Part shown: in pieces, positions 36,661-50,570 of the stretch
Numbering within the stretch: the first letter of the stretch is position 1
Layout: each line of letters starts with the position of its first letter
Source of the DNA: Sympetrum striolatum
Lineage: Eukaryota; Arthropoda; Insecta; Odonata; Libellulidae
NCBI GenBank assembly: GCA_947579665.1
Contig: OX388348.1
Location: 18,042,001-18,106,000 of the forward strand
Length of the DNA stretch: 64,000 nucleotides
Direction: 5' to 3'
Program-made: the position numbers and the translations under genes
Notes under the pieces: model-generated
Told to the model about the DNA's origin: nothing
What the model saw: only the letters and a program-made list of their open reading frames with translations
Databases searched by the model: none

Positions 36661-39600
36661 CCATTTTCGTTGCTTTTTTCGCGCTAAAATTATTCGTTTT
36701 CGTTGCTTTTTTCGCTTAGATTTTTAAAAAAATGTGGGAAATAAAGGCAAAATTGAGGAAAAAAATTGAATTTTCGCCAAAATTATCCATTTTCGTTGTT
36801 TTTTTCGCTTAGAATTTGATTAAAGGTGGGAAATAAAGGAAAATTGTGGAAAAAAATTGAATTTTTGCTAAAATTATCCATTTTCGTAACTTTTTTCGCT
36901 CTAAAATTATCCGTTTTCGTTGCTTTTTTTGCTTAGAATTTGATTAAATGTGGGAAATAAAGGCAAAATTGAGAAAAAAAATTGAATTTGATTAAATGTG
37001 GGAAATACAGGCAAAATTGTGAAATAATTAAAGTATTGCTAAAATTTACAGTTTTCGTTGCTTTTTTCGCTCATAATTTAATTAAATTGGGGAAATAAAG
37101 GCAAAATTGAGGAAAAAAATTGAATTTTCGCTAAAATTATCCGTTTTCGTTGCTTTTTTCGCTCAGAAATCTATTAAAAGTGGGAAATAAAGGCTAAATT
37201 GAGGAAAAAAATTGAATTTTCGCTAAAATTATCCGTTTTCGTAGCTTTTTTCGCTTAGAATTTGATTAAATGTGGGAAATAAAGGCAAAATTGAGGAAAA
37301 AATTGAATCTTCGCTAAAATTATCCGTTTTCGTGGCTTTTTTCGCTAAGAATTTGATTAAATGTGGGAAATAAAGGCAAAATTGAGGAAAAATATTGAAT
37401 TTTCGCTAAAATTATCCATATTCGTTGCTTTTTTCGCGCTAAAATTATCCGTTTTCGTTGCTTTTTTGCTTAGAATTTGATTAAATGTGGGAAATAAAGG
37501 CAAAATTGAGGAAAATAATTGAATTTTCGCTAAAATTATCCGTTTTCGTTGCTTTTTTCGCTTAGAATTTGATTAACTGTGGGAAATAAAGGCCAAATTG
37601 AGGAAAAAAAAAATTTTCGCTAAAATTATCCGTTTTCGTTGCTTTTTCGCTTAGATTTTTTAATAAATGTGGGAAATAATAGCAAAATTGAGTAAAAAAA
37701 TTGAATTTGATTAAATGTGGGAAATACAGGCAAAATTGTGGAAAAAAATTAAAGTTTCGCTAAAATTTATAGTTTTCGTTGCTTTTTTCGCTCATAATTT
37801 GATTAAATTGGGGAAATAAAGGCAAAATTGAGGAAAAAAATTGAATTTTCGCTAAAATTATCCGTTTTCGTTGCTTTTTTCGCTCAGAATTTTATTAAAT
37901 GTGGGAAATAAAGGCTAAATTGTGGAAAAAAATTGAATTTTCGTTAAAATTATCCGTTTTCGTTGCTTTTTTCCCTTAGAATTTGATTAAATGTGGGAAA
38001 TAAAGGCAAAATTGAGGAAAAAAATTGAATTTTCGCTAAAATTATCCGTTTTCGAAGCTTTTTTCGCTAAAAATTTGATTAAATGTGGGAAATAAAGGCA
38101 AAATTGAGGAAAAAAATTGAATTTTCACAAAAATTGTCGGTTTTCGTTGCTTTTTTCGATCATAATTTGATTAAATGTAGGAAATAAAGGCAAAATTGAG
38201 GAAAAAAATTGAATTTTCGCCAAAATTATCCATTTTTGTTGCTTTTTTTGCTTGGAATTTGATTAAAGGTGGGAAATAAAGGCAAAATTTAGGAAAAAAA
38301 TTGAATTTTTGCTAAAATTATCCATTTTCTTTGCTTTTTCGCGCTAAAATTATCCGTTTTCGTTGCTTTTTTCGCTTAGAATTTGATTAAATGTAGGAAA
38401 TAAAGGCAAAATTGAGGAAAATAATTGAATTTTCACTAAAATTATCCGTTTTCGTTGCTTTTTTCGCTTAGAAATTGATTAACTGTGGGAAATAAAGGCA
38501 AAATTGAGGAAAAAATTGAATTTTCGCTAAAATTATCCGTTTTCGTTGCTTTTTCGCTTAGATTTTTTAATAAATGTGGGAAATAATAGCAAAATTGAGA
38601 AAAAAAATTGAATTTGATTAAATGTGGGAAAGGACAGGCAAAATTGTGGATAAAATTAAAGTTTCGCTAAAATTTACAGTTTTCGTTGCTTTTTTCGCTC
38701 ATAATTTGATTAATTTGGGATAATACAGGCAAAATTGAGGAATAAATTGAATTTTCGCTAAAATTATCCGTTTTCGTGGCTTTTTTCGCTAAGAATTTGA
38801 TTAAATGTGGGAAATAAAGGCAAAATTGAGGAAAAAAATTGAATTTTTGCTAAAATTATCCATATTCGTTGCTTTTTTCGCGCTAAAATTATCCGTTTTC
38901 GTTGCTTTTTTCGCTTAGAATTTGAGTAAATGTGGGAAATAAAGGCAAATTTTGGAAAAAAATTGAATTTTCGCTAAAATTATCCGTTTTCGTTGCTTTT
39001 TTCTCTTAGAATTTGATTAAATGTGGCAAATAAAGGCAAAATTGAGGAAAAAATTGAATTTCCGCGAAAATTATCAGTTTTCGTCGCTTTATACGCTCAT
39101 GATTTGATTAAATGTAACAAAATAAAATTAAAGTTGAGGAAAAACATTGAATTTTCGCTAAAATTATCAGTTTTCGTTGCTTTTTTCGCTCATGATTTGA
39201 TTAAATGTAGGAAATAAAGGCGAAATAGAGGAAAAAATTAAATTTTCGCTAAAATTGTTGGTTTTCGTAGCTTTTTTCGATCATAATTTGATTAAATGTG
39301 GGAAATAAAGGCGAAATTGAGGAAAAAAATTGAAATTTCTCTGAAATTATCCGTTTTCGTTGCTTTTTTCGCTTAGAATTTGATTAAATGTGGGGAATAA
39401 AGGCAAAATTGAGGAAAAATATTGAATTTTTGCTTAAATTATACGTTTTCGTTGCTTTTTTCGCTTAGAATTTGAATAACTGTGGGAAATAAAGGCTAAA
39501 TTGAGGAAAAAATTGAATTTTCGCTAAAATTATCCGTATTCGTTGCTTTTTTCGCTTAGATTTTGTAATAAATGTGGGAAATAAAGGCAAAATTGAGGAA

Positions 39601-41416
39601 AAAAATTGAATTTTCGCCAAAATTATCCACTTTCGTTGCTTTTTTCGCTTAGAATTTGATTAAAGGTGGGAAATAAAGGCAAAATGAGGAAAAAAATTGA
39701 ATTTTTGCTAAAATTATCCATTTTGTTTGCTTTTTTCGCGCTAAAATTATCCGTTTTCGTTGCTTTTTTCGCTTAGAATTTGATTAAATGTGGGAAATAA
39801 AGGCAAAATTGAGGAAAATAATTGAATTTTCGCTAAAATTATCCGTTTTCGTTGCTTTTTTCGCTTAGAATTTGATTAACTGTGGGAAATAAAGGCAAAA
39901 TTGAGGAAAAAATTGAATTTTCGCTAAAATTATCCGTTTTCGTTGGTTTTTCGCTTAGATTTTTTAATAAATGTGGGAAATAATAGCAAAATTGAGAAAA
40001 AAAATTGAATTTGATTATATGTGGGAAATACAGGCAAAATTGTGGAAAAAAATTAAAGTTTCGCTAAAATTTACAGTTTTCGTTGCTTTTTTCGCTCATA
40101 ATTTGATTAAATTATGGAAATAAAGGCAAAATTGAGGAAAAAAATTGAATGTTCGCTAAAATTATCCGTTTTCTTTGCTTTTTTCGCTTAGAATTTGATT
40201 AAATGTGGGAAATAAAGGCAAAATTGAGGAAAAATATTGAATTTTTGCTTAAATTATCCGTTTTCGTTGCTTTTTTCGCTTAAAATTTGATTAAATGTAG
40301 GAAATAAAGGCAAAATAAAGGAAAAAAATTGAATTTTTGCGAAAATTTTCAGTTTTCGTTGCTTTATTCGCTCATGATTTGATTAAATGTAACAAAATAA
40401 AGGCAAAGAAGAGGAAAAACTTTGAATTTTCGCTAAAATTATCAGTTTTCGTTGCTTTTTTCGCTCATGATTTGATTAAATGTAGGAAATAAAGGCGAAA
40501 TAGAGGAAAAAATTAAATTTTCGCTAAAATTGTCGGTTTTCGTTGCTTTTTTCGATCATAATTTGATTAAATGTAGGAAATAAAGGCAAAATTGAGGAAA
40601 AAAATTGAAATTTCTCTGAAATTATCCATTTTCGTTGCTTTTTTCGCTTAGAATTTGATTAAAGGTGGGAAATAAAGGCAAAATTGAGGAAAAAAATTGA
40701 ATTTTTGCTAAAATTATCCGTTTTCTATGCTTTTTCGCGCTAAAATTATCCGTTTTCGTTGCTTTTTTCGCTTAAAATTTGATTAAATGTAGGAAATAAA
40801 GGCAAAATTGAGGAAAATAATTGAATTTTCGCTAAAATTATCCGTTTTCGTTGCTTTTTTCGCTTAGAAATTGATTAACTGTGGGAAATAAAGGCAAAAT
40901 TGAGGAAAAAATTGAATTTTCGCTAAAATTATCCGTTTTCGTTGCTTTTTCGCTTAGATTTTTTAATAAATGTGGGAAATAATAGCAAAATTGAGAAAAA
41001 AAATTGAATTTGATTAAATGTGGGAAATACAGGCAAAATTGTGGAAAAAAATTAAAGTTTCGCTAAAATTTACAGTTTTCGTTGCTTTTTTCGCTCATAA
41101 TTTGATTAAATTGGGGTAATACAGGCAAATTTGAGGAATAAATTGAATTTTCGCTAAAATTATCCGTTTTCGTGGCTTTTTTCGCTAAGAATTTGATTAA
41201 ATGTGGGAAATAAAGGCAATATTGAGGAAAAAAATTGAATTTTCGCTATAATTATCCATATTCGTTGCTTTTTTCGCGCTAAAATTATCCGTTTTCGTTG
41301 CTTTTTTCGCTAAGAATTTGATTAAATGTGGGAAATAAAGGCAAAATTGAGGAAAAAAATTGAATTTTCGCTAAAATTATCCGTTTTCGTTGCTTTTTTC
41401 TCTTAGAATTTGATTA
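36655..41416 (+). repeat. 6.2-kb HOR unit, tandem copy 2 (shortened)
   Basis: It aligns to copy 1 at offset 6,210 up to about 39,130. One 93-bp monomer is then missing and the offset becomes 6,117 (34,301 to 40,418). Alignment to copy 1 stops at about 41,416 (copy 1 at 35,299), where this copy continues into sequence matching 28,155 onward. CTCAGAAATCTATT at 37,165 replaces CTCAGAAATTTATT of copy 1, and TTATACGCTC at 39,090 replaces TTATTCGCTC. Confidence 0.84.
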
Positions 41417-44120
41417 AATGTGGCAAATAAAGGCAAAATTGAGGAAAAAAATTGAATTTTCGCTAAAATTATCCGTTTTCGTTTCTTTTTTCGCTTAGAA
41501 TTTGAATAAATGTAGGAAAAAAAGGCAAAATAGAGGAAAAAAATTGAATTTCCGCGAAAATTATCAGTTTTCGTTGCTTTATTCGCTCATGATTTGATTA
41601 AATGTAACAAAATAAAATCAAAGTTGAGGAAAAACATTGAATTTTCGCGAAAATTATCAGTTTTCGTTGCTTTATTCGCTCATGATTTGATTAAATGTAA
41701 CAAAATAAAGGCAAAGTTAAGGAAAAACATTGAATTTTCGCTAAAATTATCAGTTTTCGTTGCTTTTTTCGCTCATGATTTGATTAAATGTAGGAAATAA
41801 AGGCGAAATAGAGGAAAAAATTAAATTTTCGCTAAAATTGTCGGTTTTCGTAGCTTTTTTCGATCATAATTTGATTAAATGTGGGAAATAAAGGCGAAAT
41901 TGAGAAAAAAATTGAAATTTCTCTGAAATTATCCGTTTTCGTTGCTTTTTTCGCATAGAATTTGATTAAATGTGGGGAATAAAGGCAAAATTGAGGAAAA
42001 ATATTGAATTTTTGCTTAAATTATCCGTTTTCGTTGCTTTTTTCGCTTAGAATTTGATTAACTGTGGGAAATAAAGGCTAAATTGAGGAAAAAATTGAAT
42101 TTTCGCTAAAATTATCCGTATTCGTTGCTTTTTTCGCTTAGATTTTGTAATAAATGTGGGAAATAAAGGCAAAATTGAGGAAAAAAATTGAATTTTCGCC
42201 AAAATTATCCATTTTTGTTGCTTTTTTCGCTTAGAATTTGATTAAAGGTGGGAAATAAAGGCAAAATTGAGGAAAAAAATTGAATTTTTGCTAAAATTAT
42301 CCATTTTGTTTGCTTTTTTCGCGCTAAAATTATCCGTTTTCGTTGCTTTTTTCGCTTAGAATTTGATTAAATGTGGGAAATAAAGGCAAAATTGAGGAAA
42401 ATAATTGAATTTTCGCTAAAATTATCCGTTTTCGTTGCTTTTTTCGCTTAGAATTTGATTAACTGTGGGAAATAAAGGTAAAATTGAGGAAAAAATTGAA
42501 TTTTCGCTAAAATTATCCGTTTTCGTTGCTTTTTCGCTTAGATTTTTTAATAAATGTGGGAAATAAAGGCAAAATTGAGGAAAATAATTGAATTTTCGCT
42601 AAAATTATCCGTTTTCGTTGCTTTTTTCGCTTAGAATTTGATTAAATGTGGGAAATACAGGCAAAATTGTGGAAAAAAATTAAAGTTTCGCTAAAATTTA
42701 CAGTTTTCGTTGCTTTTTTCGCTCATAATTTGATTAAATTGTGGAAATAAAGGCAAAATTGAGAAAAAAAATTGAATGTTTGCTAAAATTATCCGTTTTC
42801 TTTGCTTTTTTCGCTTAGAATTTGATTAAATGTGGGAAATAAAGGCAAAATTGAGGAAAAAATTGAATTTTCGCTAAAATTATCCGTTTTCGTGGCTTTT
42901 TTCGCTTAGAATTTGATTAAATGTGGCAAATAAAGGCAAAATTGAGAAAAAAATTGAATTTTCGCTAAAATTATCCGTTTTCGTTGCTTTTTTCTCTTAA
43001 AATTTGATTAAATGTAGCAAATAAAGGCAAAATTGAGGAAAAAAATTGAATTTTCGCGAAAATTTTCAGTTTTCGTTGTTTTATTCGCTCATGATTTGAT
43101 TAAATGTAACAGAATAAAGGCAAAGTTGAGGAAAAACATTCAAAATTCGCTGAAATTATCCGTTTTCGTCGCTTTTTTCGCTTAGAATTTGATTAAATGA
43201 GGGGAATAAAGGCAAAATTGAGGAAAAATATTGAATTTTTGCTTAAATTATCCGTTTTCGTTGCATTTTTCGCTTAGAATTTGATTAACTGTGGGTAATA
43301 AAGGCAAAATTGAGAAAAAAATTGAATTTTTGCTTAAATTATCCGTTTTCGTTGCTTTTTTCGCTTAGAATTTGATTAACTGTGGGAAATAAAGGCAAAA
43401 TTGAGAAAAAAATTGAATTTTCGCTAAAATTATCCGTTTTTGTTGCTTTTTTCTCTTAGAATTTGATTAAATGTGGCAAATAAAGGCAAAATTGAGGAAA
43501 AAAATTGAATTTTCGCTAAAATTATCCGTTTTCGTTGCTTTTTTCGCTTAGAATTTGATTAAATGTAGGAAATAAAGGCAAAATAGAGGAAAAAAATTGA
43601 ATTTTCGCCAAAATTATCCATTTTCGTTGTTTTTTTCACTTAGAATTTGATTAAAGGTGGGAAATAAAGGCAAAATTGTGGAAAAAAATTGAATTTTTGC
43701 TAAAATTATCCATTTTCGTTGCTTTTTTCGCGCTAAAATTATTCGTTTTCGTTGCTTTTTTCGCTTAGATTTTTTAAAAAATGTGGGAAATAAAGGCAAA
43801 ATTGAGGAAAAAAATTGAATTTTCGCCAAAATTATCCATTTTCGTTGTTTTTTTCGCTTAGAATTTGATTAAAGGTGGGAAATAAAGGAAAATTGTGGAA
43901 AAAAATTGAATTTTTGCTAAAATTATCCATTTTCGTAACTTTTTTCGCTCTAAAATTATCCGTTTTCGTTGCTTTTTTCGCTTAGAATTTGATTAAATGT
44001 GGGAAATAAAGGCAAAATTGAGAAAAAAAATTGAATTTGATTAAATGTGGGAAATACAGGCAAAATTGTGAAAAAAATTAAAGTATTGCTAAAATTTACA
44101 GTTTTCGTTGCTTTTTTCGC
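41417..44120 (+). repeat. 3.6-kb HOR block, copy 2 (distal part)
   Basis: This continues the 13,260-bp-offset match to 28,157-30,860. Differences that I saw include TTTTTGTTGC at 42,212 against TTTTCGTTGC, ACATTCAAAA at 43,136 against ACATTGAAAA, and TTCACTTAG at 43,637 against TTCGCTTAG. Several of these are CpG-to-TpG or CpA changes. Confidence 0.84.
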
Positions 44121-46270
44121 TTAGAATTTGATTAAATGTGGGAAATAAAGGCAAAATTGAGGAAAAAATTGAATATTCGCTAAAATTATCCGTTTTCGTG
44201 GCTTTTTTCGCTAAGAATTTGATTAAATGTGGGAAATAAAGGCAAAATTGAGGAAAAATATTGAATTTTCGCTAAAATTATCCATATTCGTTGCTTTTTT
44301 CGCGCTAAAATTATCCGTTTTCGTTGCTTTTTTGCTTAGAATTTGATTAAATGTGGGAAATAAAGGCAAAATTGAGGAAAATAATTGAATTTTCGCTAAA
44401 ATTATCCGTTTTCGTTGCTTTTTTCGCTTAGAATTTGATTAACTGTGGGAAATAAAGGCCAAATTGAGGAAAAAAAAAATTTTCGCTAAAATTATCCGTT
44501 TTCGTTGCTTTTTCGCTTAGATTTTTTAATAAATGTGGGAAATAATAGCAAAATTGAGTAAAAAAATTGAATTTGATTAAATGTGGGAAATACAGGCAAA
44601 ATTGTGGAAAAAAATTAAAGTTTCGCTAAAATTTATAGTTTTCGTTGCTTTTTTCGCTCATAATTTGATTAAATTGGGGAAATAAAGGCAAAATTGAGGA
44701 AAAAAACTGAATTTTCGCTAAAATTTTCCGTTTTCGATGCTTTTTTCGCTCATAATTTGATTAAATTGGGGAAATAAAGGCAAAATTGAGGAAAAAAAAT
44801 GAATTTTCGCTAAAATTATCCGTTTTCGTTGCTTTTTCCCTTAGAATTTGATTAAATGTGGGAAATAAAGGCAAAATTGAGGAAAAAAATTGAATTTTCG
44901 CTAAAATTATCCGTTTTCGAAGCTTTTTTCGCTAAAAATTTGATTAAATGTGGGAAATAAAGGAAAAATTGAGGAAAAAAAATGAATTTTCGCTAAAATT
45001 ATCCGTTTTCGTTGCTTTTTTTGCTTGGAATTTGATTAAAGGTGGGAAATAAAGGCAAAATTGAGGATAAAAATTGAATTTTTGCTAAAATTATCCATTT
45101 TCTTTGCTTTTTCGCGCTAAAATTATCCGTTTTCGTTGCTTTTTTCGCTTAGAATTTGATTAAATGTAGGAAATAAAGGCAAAATTGAGGAAAATAATTG
45201 AATTTTCACTAAAATTATCCGTTTTCGTTGCTTTTTTCGCTTAGAAATCTATTAACTGTGGGAAATAAAGGCAAAATTGAGGAAAAAATTGAATTTTCGC
45301 TAAAATTATCCGTTTTCGTTGCTTTTTCGCTTAGATTTTTTAATAAATGTGGGAAATAATAGCAAAATTGAGAAAAAAAATTGAATTTAATTAAATGTGG
45401 GAAATACAGGCAAAATTGTGGATAAAATTAAAGTTTCGCTAAAATTTACAGTTTTCGTTGCTTTTTTCGCTCATAATTTGATTAAATTGGGGTAATACAG
45501 GCAAAATTGAGGAATAAATTGAATTTTCGCTAAAATTATCCGTTTTCGTGGCTTTTTTCGCTAAGAATTTGATTAAATGTGTGAAATAAAGGCAAAATTG
45601 AGGAAAAAAATTGAATTTTCGCTAAAATTATCCATATTCGTTGCTTTTTTCGCGCTAAAATTATCCGTTTTCGTTGCTTTTTTCGCTTAGAATTTGATTA
45701 AATGTAGGAAATAAAGGCAAAATTGAGGAAAATAATTGAATTTTCACTAAAATTATCCGTTTTCGTTGCTTTTTTCGCTTAGAAATTGATTAACTGTGGG
45801 AAATAAAGGCAAAATTGAGGAAAAAATTGAATTTTCGCTAAAATTATCCGTTTTCGTTGCTTTTTCGCTTAGATTTTTTAATAAATGTGGGAAATAATAG
45901 CAAAATTGAGAAAAAAAATTGAATTTGATTAAATGTGGGAAATACAGGCAAAATTGTGGATAAAATTAAAGTTTCGCTAAAATTTACAGTTTTCGTTGCT
46001 TTTTTCGCTCATAATTTTATTAAATTGGGGTAATACAGGCAAAATTGGGGAATAAATTGAATTTTCGCTAAAATTATCCGTTTTCGTGGCTTTTTTCGCT
46101 AAGAATTTGATTAAATGTGGGAAATAAAGGCAAAATTGAGGAAAAAAATTGAATTTTCGCTAAAATTATCCATATTCGTTGCTTTTTTCGCGCTAAAATT
46201 ATCCGTTTTCGTTTCTTTTTTCGCTTAGAATTTGAGTAAATGTGGGAAATAAAGGCAAATTTTGGAAAAA
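44121..46270 (+). repeat. Mixed HOR segment between the 13-kb and 7-kb repeat systems
   Basis: Positions 44,121-44,690 follow 31,060-31,610 at offset 13,077, two monomers short of 13,260. The TTCGATGC and TTCGAAGCTT monomers follow. Positions 45,660-46,310 match 51,920-52,570 at offset 6,259 (checked at TTGGGGTAATACAGG and GTTTCTTTTTTCGC). Internally, about 45,120-45,650 and 45,660-46,200 are near copies of each other (~540 bp). Confidence 0.72.
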
Positions 46271-48360
46271 AATTGAATTTTCGCTAAAATTATCCGTTTT
46301 CGTTGCTTTTTTCGCTTAGAATATGATTAACTGTGGGAAATAAAGGCAAAATTGAGGAAAAAATTGAATTTTCGCTAAAATTATCCGTTTTCGTTGCTTT
46401 TTCGCTTAGATTTTTTAATAAATGTGGGAAATAATAGTAAAATTGAGAAAAAAAATTGAATTTGATTATATGTGGGAAATACAGGCAAAATTGTGGAAAA
46501 AAATTAAAGTTTCGCTAAAATTATCCGTTTTCGTGGCTTTTTTCGCTAAGAATTTGATTAAATGTGGGAAATAAAGGCAAAATTGAGGAAAAAAATTGAA
46601 TTTTCGCTAAAATTATCCATATTCGAAGCTTTTTTCGCGCTAAAATTATCCGTTTTCGTTGCTTTTTTCGCTTAGAATTTGAGTAAATGTGGGATATAAA
46701 GGCAAATTTTGGAAAAAAATTGAATTTTCGCTAAAATTATCCGTTTTCGTTGCTTTTTTCTCTTAGAATTTGATTAAATGTGGCAAATAAAGGCAAAATT
46801 GAGGAAAAAAATTGAATTTTCGCTAAAATTATCCGTTTTCGTTGCTTTTTTCGCTTAGAATTCGAATAAATGTAGGAAAAAAAGGCAAAATAGAGGAAAA
46901 AATTGAATTTCCGCGAAAATTATCAGTTTTCGTTGATTTTTTCGCTCATAATTTAATTAAATTGGGGAAATAAAGAAAAAATTGAGGAAAAAAATTGAAT
47001 TTTCGCTAAAATTATCCGTTTTCGTTGCTTTTTTCGCTCAGAAATCTATTAAAAGTGGGAAATAAAGGCTAAATTGAGGAAAAAAATTGAATTTTCGCTA
47101 AAATTATCCGTTTTCGTAGCTTTTTTCGCTTAGAATTTGATTAAATGTGGGAAATAAAGGCAAAATTGAGGAAAAAATTGAATCTTCGCTAAAATTATCC
47201 GTTTTCGTGGCTTTTTTCGACAAGAATTTGATTAAATGTGGGAAATAAAGGCAAAATTGAGGAAAAATATTGAATTTTCGCTAAAATTATCCATATTCGT
47301 TGCTTTTTTCGCGCTAAAATTATCCGTTTTCGTTGCTTTTTTGCTTAGAATTTGATTAAATGTGGGAAATAAAGGCAAAATTGAGGAAAATAATTGAATT
47401 TTCGCTAAAATTATCCGTTTTCGTTGCTTTTTTCGCTTAGAATTTGATAAACTGTGGGAAATAAAGGCCAAATTGAGGAAAAAAAAGTTTTTCGCTAAAA
47501 TTATCCGTTTTCGTTGCTTTTTCGCTTAGATTTTTTAATAAATGTGGGAAATAATAGCAATATTGAGTAAAAAAATTGAATTTGATTAAATGTGGGAAAT
47601 ACAGGCAAAATTGTGGAAAAAAATTAAAGTTTCGCTAAAATTTATAGTTTTCGTTGCTTTTTTCGCTCATAATTTGATTAAATTGGGGAAATAAAGGCAA
47701 AATTGAGGAAAAAAATTGAATTTTCGCTAAAATTTTCCGTTTTCGATGCTTTTTTCGCTCATAATTTGATTAAATTGGGGGAATAAAGGCAAAATTGAGG
47801 AAAAAAATTGAATTTTCGCTAAAATTATCCGTTTTCGTTGCTTTTTTCGCTCAGAATTTTATTAAATGTGGGAAATAAACGCTAAATTGAGGAAAAAAAT
47901 TGAATTTTCGCTAAAATTATCCGTTTTCGTTGCTTTTTTCCCTTAGAATTTGATTAAATGTGGGAAATAAAGGCAAAATTGAGGAAAAAAATTGAATTTT
48001 CGCTAAAATTATCCGTTTTCGAAGCTTTTTTCGCTAAAAATTTGATTAAATGTGGGAAATAAAGGCAAAATTGAGGAAAAAAATTGAATTTTCGCAAAAA
48101 TTGTCGGTTTTCGTTGCTTTTTTCGATCATAATTTGATTAAATGTAGGAAATAAAGGCAAAATTGAGGAAAAAAATTGAATTTTCGCCAAAATTATCCAT
48201 TTTTGTTGCTTTTTTTGCTTGGAATTTGATTAAAGGTGGGAAATAAAGGCAAAATTGAGGAAAAAAATTGAATTTTTGCTAAAATTATCCATTTTCTTTG
48301 CTTTTTCGCGCTAAAATTATCCGTTTTCGTTGCTTTTTTCGCTTAGAATTTGATTAAATG
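46271..48360 (+). repeat. 2.1-kb HOR block, copy 1 (second copy 7,304 bp downstream)
   Basis: It matches 53,575-55,665 at offset 7,304, checked at 46,321, 46,431, 46,507, 47,232 and 47,954. Differences noted: TTCGAAGC at 46,624 against TTCGTTGC at 53,928, TTCGACAAG at 47,216 against TTCGCCAAG, AAAAAAGTTTTTCGC at 47,483 against AAAAAAATTTTTCGC, and a 1-bp A-run difference near 55,561. Confidence 0.85.
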
Positions 48361-50570
48361 TAGGAAATAAAGGCAAAATTGAGGAAAATAATTGAATTTT
48401 CACTAAAATTATCCGTTTTCGTTGCTTTTTTCGCTTAGAAATCTATTAACTGTGGGAAATAAAGGCAAAATTGAGGAAAAAATTGAATTTTCGCTAAAAT
48501 TATCCGTTTTCGTTGCTTTTTCGCTTAGATTTTTTAATAAATGTGGGAAATAATAGCAAAATTGAGAAAAAAAATTGAATTTAATTAAATGTGGGAAATA
48601 CAGGCAAAATTGTGGATAAAATTAAAGTTTCGCTAAAATTTACAGTTTTCGTTGCTTTTTTCGCTCATAATTTGATTAAATTGGGGTAATACAGGCAAAA
48701 TTGAGGAATAAATTGAATTTTCGCTAAAATTATCCGTTTTCGTGGCTTTTTTCGCTAAGAATTTGATTAAATGTGGGAAATAAAGGCAAAATTGAGGAAA
48801 AAAATTGAATTTTCGCTAAAATTATCCATATTCGTTGCTTTTTTCGCGCTAAAATTATCCGTTTTCGTTGCTTTTTTCGCTTAGAATTTGAGTAAATGTG
48901 GGAAATAAAGGCAAATTTTGGAAAAAAATTGAATTTTCGCTAAAATTATCCGTTTTCGTTGCTTTTTTCTCTTAGAATTTGATTAAATGTGGCAAATAAA
49001 GGCAAAATTGAGGAAAAAAATTGAATTTTCGCTAAAATTATCCGTTTTCGTTGCTTTTTTCGCTTAGAATTCGAATAAATGTAGGAAAAAAAGGCAAAAT
49101 AGAGGAAAAAATTGAATTTCCGCGAAAATTATCAGTTTTCGTTGCTTTTTTCGCTCATAATTTAATTAAATTGGGGAAATAAAGGCAAAATTGAGGAAAA
49201 AAATTGAATTTTCGGTAAAATTTTCCGTTTTCGATGCTTTTTTCGCTCATAATTTGATTAAATTGGGGAAATAAAGGCAAAATTGAGGAAAAAAATTGAA
49301 TTTTCGCTAAAATTATCCGTTTTCGTTGCTTTTTTCATTCAGAATTTTATTAAATGTGGGAAATAAACGCTAAATTGAGGAAAAAAATTGAATTTTCGCT
49401 AAAATTATCCGTTTTCGTTGCTTTTTTCCCTTAGAATTTGATTAAATGTGGGAAATAAAGGCAAAATTGAGGAAAAAAATTGAATTTTCGCTAAAATTAT
49501 CCGTTTTCGAAGCTTTTTTCGCTAAAAATTTGATTAAATGTGGGAAATAAAGGCAAAATTGAGGATAAAAATTGAATTTTCGCAAAAATTGTCGGTTTTC
49601 GTTGCTTTTTTCGATCATAATTTGATTAAATGTAGGAAATAAAGGCAAAATTGAGGAAAAAAATTGAATTTTCGCCAAAATTATCCATTTTTGTTGCTTT
49701 TTTTGCTTGGAATTTGATTAAAGGTGGGAAATAAAGGCAAAATTGAGGAAAAAAATTGAATTTTTGCTAAAATTATCCATTTTCTTTGCTTTTTCGCGCT
49801 AAAATTATCCGTTTTCGTTGCTTTTTTCGCTTAGAATTTGATTAAATGTAGGAAATAAAGGCAAAATTGAGGAAAATAATTGAATTTTCACTAAAATTAT
49901 CCGTTTTCGTTGCTTTTTTCGCATAGAAATTGATTAACTGTGGGAAATAAAGGCAAAATTGAGGAAAAAATTGAATTTTCGCTAAAATTATCCGTTTTCG
50001 TTGCTTTTTCGCTTAGATTTTTTAATAAATGTGGGAAATAATAGCAAAATTGAGAAAAAAAATTGAATTTGATTAAATGTGGGAAATACAGGCAAAATTG
50101 TGGATAAAATTAAAGTTTCGCTAAAATTTACAGTTTTCGTTGCTTTTTTCGCTCATAATTTGATTAAATTGGGGTAATACAGGCAAAATTGAGGAATAAA
50201 TTGAATTTTCGCTAAAATTATCCGTTTTCGTGGCTTTTTTCGCTAAGAATTTGATTAAATGTGGGAAATAAAGGCAAAATTGAGGAAAAAAATTGAATTT
50301 TCGCTAAAATTATCCATATTCGTTGCTTTTTTCGCGCTAAAATTATCCGTTTTCGTTGCTTTTTTCGCTCAGAATTTGAGTAAATGTGGGAAATAAAGGC
50401 AAATTTTGGAAAAAAATTGAATTTTCGCTAAAGTAACCGTTTTCGTTGCTTTTTTCGCTTAGAATTCGAATAAATGTAGGAAAAAAAGGCAAAATAGAGG
50501 AAAAAATTGAATTTCCGCGAAAATTATCAGTTTTCGTTGCTTTTTTCGCTCATAATTTAATTAAATTGGG
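47690..50570 (+). repeat. 1,488-bp tandem duplication
   Basis: About 47,690-49,177 is repeated as about 49,178-50,570. Offset 1,488 holds at TTTCGATGCT (47,741 to 49,229) and at 47,954 to 49,442. The second copy carries private changes: TTCGGTAAAA (49,213), TTCATTCAG (49,327), GAGGATAAAA (49,560) and GCATAGAAATTG (49,921). It drops one monomer near 50,430, leaving the unusual AAAGTAACCG. Confidence 0.84.
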
